10,261 bases of DNA. Origin: Kiritimatiellia bacterium. GTDB taxonomy: Bacteria > Verrucomicrobiota > Kiritimatiellia > RFP12 > UBA1067. Of the stretch, positions 7,274 through 10,261 are shown in pieces. Each line of letters begins with the position of its first letter. Positions within the stretch are counted from its first letter, which is position 1. Where the stretch lies: positions 1 to 10,261 of the forward strand of contig JAFVCR010000037.1 of the NCBI GenBank assembly GCA_017479035.1, written 5' to 3'. The position numbers were made by a program, and so were the translations under genes. Under the pieces are notes generated by a model. That model had not been told where the DNA came from. It did not search any database and was given only the letters and a program-made list of their open reading frames with translations.

Positions 7274-9376
7274 GTGAAAAAGATATTTGCAGGAATGCTG
7301 GCCGTGGCGACGGTTCTTGGCGAGGCTGAAACGCTCACCATCAATGATGAATGCCGCACGAAGGCGTGGTGGTTTTTCGGGCAGACCGAGACAACGCACG
7401 AAGGTATCACGCAAGATGCCGAAGCCATGAAGCGCGCAGGTTTCGGCGGCGTTGTCTATTACGACCAATACCACGGCGAGAATCCTTCCGCCGATGCGCT
7501 CTGGAGCGAAAAATGGTGGGACGGCATCGAATTCGCCGCAGCCGAGGCTGCACGCCTAGGGCTTTCCTTCGAGATGGCCGTGGGTAACGGCTACGTTGCC
7601 GGAGGGCCGTGGATAGATCCGGCGCACGCAATGAAAATACTCGATTCCGTCGAGCGCGACACGGATGGCGGCAGGGTGCGCTTGTCGCTGCCGGTCAAGA
7701 AGAATCGCGGATGGGCGAAAACCGTTGGCGTGTGGGCGATACGTCTACCGGAGATTCCGGAAACGTTTGTAGATTGGGAATACGCCGGTCATGAAAAAGG
7801 CTATGCCAGCACGATGCAGCATCCCGGCGGGATGTATGGCTACAGGGCGAGAGGCTTCAAATGCGTCACAAATTCGCTGCCGAAAATCGCCCAATGGCAG
7901 GCAAAGGCGGGGCTGGTAGTGGATTTCCCCGAGTCCCGCAAGGAAATTCCGCAAGAGTCGCTGGATATTGCAGAAAATCATCTCTCGGCCAAAACAATTT
8001 CACCGGCGGATGTCATTGAAATCAGTGGGGGCTTCGACGAAAAAGACGAGCGAGTCGAATGCGAACTGCCGCCCGGACGCTGGAAACTGCTCCGGCTAGT
8101 GTGCGTTCCCACTGGGGCGCGGACGAAGCACGGCCGCCACGATGCGATGGGGCTTGAGTGCGACAAGATGAGCGCGGACGCTGCGCGGCTACATTGGGAT
8201 AACTACACCGCGCCGATAATCCGCCGCTTGAAAGCGAAAAATCTTCCGCTCAAGGGCATTACGATGGATTCCCACGAGGCCGGTGTGCAGAACTGGACGG
8301 ACGACTTCCCGGAAGAGTTCCGCCGCCGCCGTGGCTACGATGTGCGGAAATTTCTACCTGCGATGGCCGGTTATGCCGTCGGCTCACTCGAAGAAAACGA
8401 GTGTTTTCTCTCCGACGTGCGCAGGACGATTGTGGAATTGATTGCCCAAAGGTATTATGGCGAGTTCGACCGCCTTTGCCGCGAAGAAGGCCTCGACTTC
8501 ACCGCACAGACGGGTGGCGGTATGTTCATGATGGGCGATGTCATCCACACCAAGAAATTCGTCCGTATTCCCGAAGGCGAGTTCTGGGCATACCAGCAGT
8601 TCGGCGCATACGACGTAAAGGACTGCTCTAGCGCGGCGCACCTCTACGGCAAGAAAATTGCAAGCGCGGAGGCTTTGACCGATGCGCCCTATAGAATGCA
8701 AATTCCCGAACTGCGCCGCCGGACGGATCTCGCATTCGCATTCGGTGCAAACGCCCTTACCGTATGCGCCGTCCCGCACTTGCCGGAGAAGAATTGCGGC
8801 GAGAAGGCGAATACGGGCCCGAGGGAATACGGCATCAACCGTTCCAACCCGTGGTGGGAAAGTTCGCGTCCTTTCTGGGACTACCAGGCATTTGCGGCCG
8901 GGCAGCTCCGCCGAGGGCATCCCGCGCCAGAGGCACTGTGGTTCGCGGGCGAGGAAATCCCCGCTAAAATTCTTGCGCACCGCGTCCCGGACGCAATAAG
9001 AGGGTTGGACTGGGATTTCGCCACGCTCGATGCGGCAAATCGTCTGAAGAAAAGCACGGAGGCGTGGACTACCCCGGAAGGCATCCGCTATCCCTACGTG
9101 GTGGACGGCATGGGCAAAACGCTAGCCGGGAGGTCGCCCGCGAAACGTCTTTCCTTGCCGCACATTTCGCGCATTCTGGATAATGGAAACTTTCTCGCGT
9201 TCATCGCAAACGACACCGCCGCACCCGTCACGCTGAAGTTTGCGCACGAGGCTTACCTCACCGACCCGTGGACGCGCCAGCGCAAAATGCTCCGCGAATG
9301 GACAATCCCTGCGGGCGAAAGCGTCTTTGCAGAAACGGATTGTCCGATAGCGGAAGCGATGGCTGACGAACTTTGA
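7274..9376 (+). CDS. GH106 family alpha-L-rhamnosidase-like enzyme, compact form, exported
   Basis: The 700-residue product has GH106 features (PF17132 type), a family of calcium-dependent inverting enzymes that release terminal alpha-L-rhamnose. A signal peptide covers residues 1 to about 18 (MKKIFAGMLAVATVLGEA). The barrel opens with AWWFFGQTETTHEGITQD (31-48) and AMKRAGFGGV. MDSHEAGVQNWTDDF (331-345) carries E335, and IASAEALTD (462-470) carries E466; these are the likely catalytic glutamates. The C-terminus (FLAFIANDTAAPVTL, then WTIPAGESVF) is the usual closing strand region. The stretch between LDWDF (578) and the C-terminal beta region is only about 60 residues, where family members normally have an additional alpha/beta domain, and the whole protein is shorter than the usual 800-1100 residues. 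GTG 7274 was chosen because it begins an ideal signal peptide and has AGAGG (7260-7264) 9 bases upstream; the in-frame ATG at 7229 adds residues without signal character. It is probably cotranscribed with both GH2 genes. Confidence 0.85.
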   Translation: MKKIFAGMLAVATVLGEAETLTINDECRTKAWWFFGQTETTHEGITQDAEAMKRAGFGGVVYYDQYHGENPSADALWSEKWWDGIEFAAAEAARLGLSFEMAVGNGYVAGGPWIDPAHAMKILDSVERDTDGGRVRLSLPVKKNRGWAKTVGVWAIRLPEIPETFVDWEYAGHEKGYASTMQHPGGMYGYRARGFKCVTNSLPKIAQWQAKAGLVVDFPESRKEIPQESLDIAENHLSAKTISPADVIEISGGFDEKDERVECELPPGRWKLLRLVCVPTGARTKHGRHDAMGLECDKMSADAARLHWDNYTAPIIRRLKAKNLPLKGITMDSHEAGVQNWTDDFPEEFRRRRGYDVRKFLPAMAGYAVGSLEENECFLSDVRRTIVELIAQRYYGEFDRLCREEGLDFTAQTGGGMFMMGDVIHTKKFVRIPEGEFWAYQQFGAYDVKDCSSAAHLYGKKIASAEALTDAPYRMQIPELRRRTDLAFAFGANALTVCAVPHLPEKNCGEKANTGPREYGINRSNPWWESSRPFWDYQAFAAGQLRRGHPAPEALWFAGEEIPAKILAHRVPDAIRGLDWDFATLDAANRLKKSTEAWTTPEGIRYPYVVDGMGKTLAGRSPAKRLSLPHISRILDNGNFLAFIANDTAAPVTLKFAHEAYLTDPWTRQRKMLREWTIPAGESVFAETDCPIAEAMADEL

Positions 9377-9390
9377 ACATTTCAAGAGAC

Positions 9391-9394
9391 GGAG
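9391..9394 (+). promoter_or_regulatory. Ribosome binding site (GGAG) for the second GH2 gene
   Basis: GGAG lies 5 bases before ATG 9400. Together with the signal peptide that begins there it fixes the start of the last gene. It falls in the 23-base gap after the GH106 stop, consistent with translation from one shared message. Confidence 0.65.
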
Positions 9395-9399
9395 AAACC

Positions 9400-10261
9400 A
9401 TGACGAAAACGACAGTGAAAAATCTGATTGCCGCCATACTCGCCCTTGCCGAAGCAGGACTCCTCGCGGACGGCAAGAGGGACATGACCTTTCGCGAGGC
9501 TGTCACTCTTGATGGTGTTTGGAATTTCGAGATGACGGGTGGACGCAGGGCGGGAGAGAAAACCACGATTCACGTCCCATCCTGCTGGGAGACACAAGGT
9601 TTCGGCACTTGGCAATACGGCTACAATGTCGAGTTCGGCGACAAATGGCACGGCCACGAAAAACCTGCCGACGAACATGGGCTTTATTCGCGCACGTTCT
9701 CCGTGCCGGAGGAATGGCGCGGCAAGTGCGTGAGGCTGCGCTTCGAGGGCGTGATGACCGAGGCGAACGCGAAGGTCAATGGCAAGGCGTTCCCCCCGCA
9801 CCACAGCGCATGGTTTCCGTTCGAGCTGGACATCACGGATGTGGCGAACTTCGGCGGCGAGAACCTCCTTGAGGTTGATTGCGGCAAGGAAAGCGCCGAC
9901 AAAAGTGTAAACAGGAGCGAACGACGGTGCGATTTCTGGAATTACGGTCGTATATTTCGCTCCGTGACGCTCAAAGCCCTGCCAAAACGCCACATAGAGT
10001 GCGTCCGGATTAACGCCACTGCGGACGGAGTGCTACGTGCAAGCGTCCACGCCAGCGATGGTACAGAGGAATATATAGAAGAGAAGTGGGAAAACATCGA
10101 GCCTTGGGACGTGGACAACCCCCGGCTCTACACGCGGACATTCGAGCTTAAGGATGCGGACGGAAGCGTGGTCGATTCCGTTGAAAAACGTTTCGGCTTC
10201 CGCACGGTGGAGGTGAGACCGCGTGACGGAGTTTATGTCAATGGACACACAAGTGTGATAA
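9400..10261 (+). CDS. Second GH2 family glycosidase, N-terminal part (cut by window end)
   Basis: The first 287 codons of a GH2 enzyme are present and the catalytic barrel lies beyond the right edge. Residues 1 to about 23 form a signal peptide (MTKTTVKNLIAAILALAEAG). The sugar-binding domain follows: LDGVWNFEM (38-46), VPSCWETQGFGTWQYG (59-74), HGLYSRTFSVPEEWRG (93-108), GVMTEANAKVNGK (117-129) and NYGRIFRSV (181-189). A shortened sandwich domain (about 197-270) contains PWDVDNPRLYT and FGFRTVEVRPRDG. The last residues, VYVNG, mark the start of the barrel. It differs from the other GH2 gene in motifs and architecture, so the pair is not a recent duplication. The substrate cannot be set without the barrel; beta-galactosidase or a related exo-activity is possible. 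The sandwich domain seems several dozen residues shorter than usual. It closes the run of three glycosidases behind the 5020-5048 promoter. Confidence 0.88.
   Translation, partial: MTKTTVKNLIAAILALAEAGLLADGKRDMTFREAVTLDGVWNFEMTGGRRAGEKTTIHVPSCWETQGFGTWQYGYNVEFGDKWHGHEKPADEHGLYSRTFSVPEEWRGKCVRLRFEGVMTEANAKVNGKAFPPHHSAWFPFELDITDVANFGGENLLEVDCGKESADKSVNRSERRCDFWNYGRIFRSVTLKALPKRHIECVRINATADGVLRASVHASDGTEEYIEEKWENIEPWDVDNPRLYTRTFELKDADGSVVDSVEKRFGFRTVEVRPRDGVYVNGHTSVI

Noticed and set aside
9373..9385. TTGAA-CAT-TTCAA palindrome at the GH106 stop
   Set aside because: It is short, overlaps the stop codon, has no promoter nearby and is easily explained by chance.
1..10261. CRISPR array, tRNA, rRNA, insertion sequence or phage genes
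   Set aside because: No regularly spaced repeats, RNA gene signatures or transposase/integrase-like products were seen on either strand.

Overview
The window carries four complete genes and one cut by the right edge, all on the + strand and densely packed. All look like parts of a glycan-degradation locus. The base composition is GC-rich. Most products carry signal peptides, and no SusC/SusD pair, transporter, regulator, transposase or RNA gene is visible. The first gene is an FAD-dependent oxidoreductase with HEAT-like repeats and a C-terminal surface-protein-like module. Together these suggest the PVC group, most likely Verrucomicrobiota/Kiritimatiellae or a Lentisphaerota relative. That placement rests on remembered family features, not on a marker gene.

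Layout. Bases 1-97 hold a short open stretch, an in-frame TAG (53-55) and then a protein-like stretch running into gene 1. Gene 1 (about 98-2815) is the FAD oxidoreductase. Gene 2 (2831-4930) is a GH92 family alpha-mannosidase, 15 bases behind gene 1 and probably in the same transcript. Bases 4931-5055 form the main regulatory gap: a nested palindrome that starts on the last base of the GH92 stop codon, a small LacI-operator-like palindrome, and a strong extended -10 promoter whose predicted start falls on or next to the ATG of gene 3. Gene 3 (5056-7188) is a GH2 beta-galactosidase-type enzyme. After 85 bases comes gene 4 (7274-9376), a GH106 alpha-L-rhamnosidase-like enzyme. After another 23 bases comes gene 5 (9400 to past the right edge), a second and different GH2 enzyme.

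How they may work together. The mannosidase, the rhamnosidase-like enzyme and the two GH2 enzymes would be exported and trim terminal sugars from a mixed glycan, such as a rhamnose- and galactose-containing plant or algal polysaccharide or a host glycan. The role of the oxidoreductase is unknown; oxidation of a sugar or an aglycone is a guess.

Most notable observations: (1) all three downstream glycosidases look domain-trimmed relative to their families, and gene 3 appears to lack the entire central Ig-like sandwich domain; (2) the gene 3 promoter suggests a leaderless mRNA; (3) the nested palindrome may be a dispersed repeat; (4) gene 1 has an odd composite architecture and an unclear, possibly nonsense-interrupted, 5' end.
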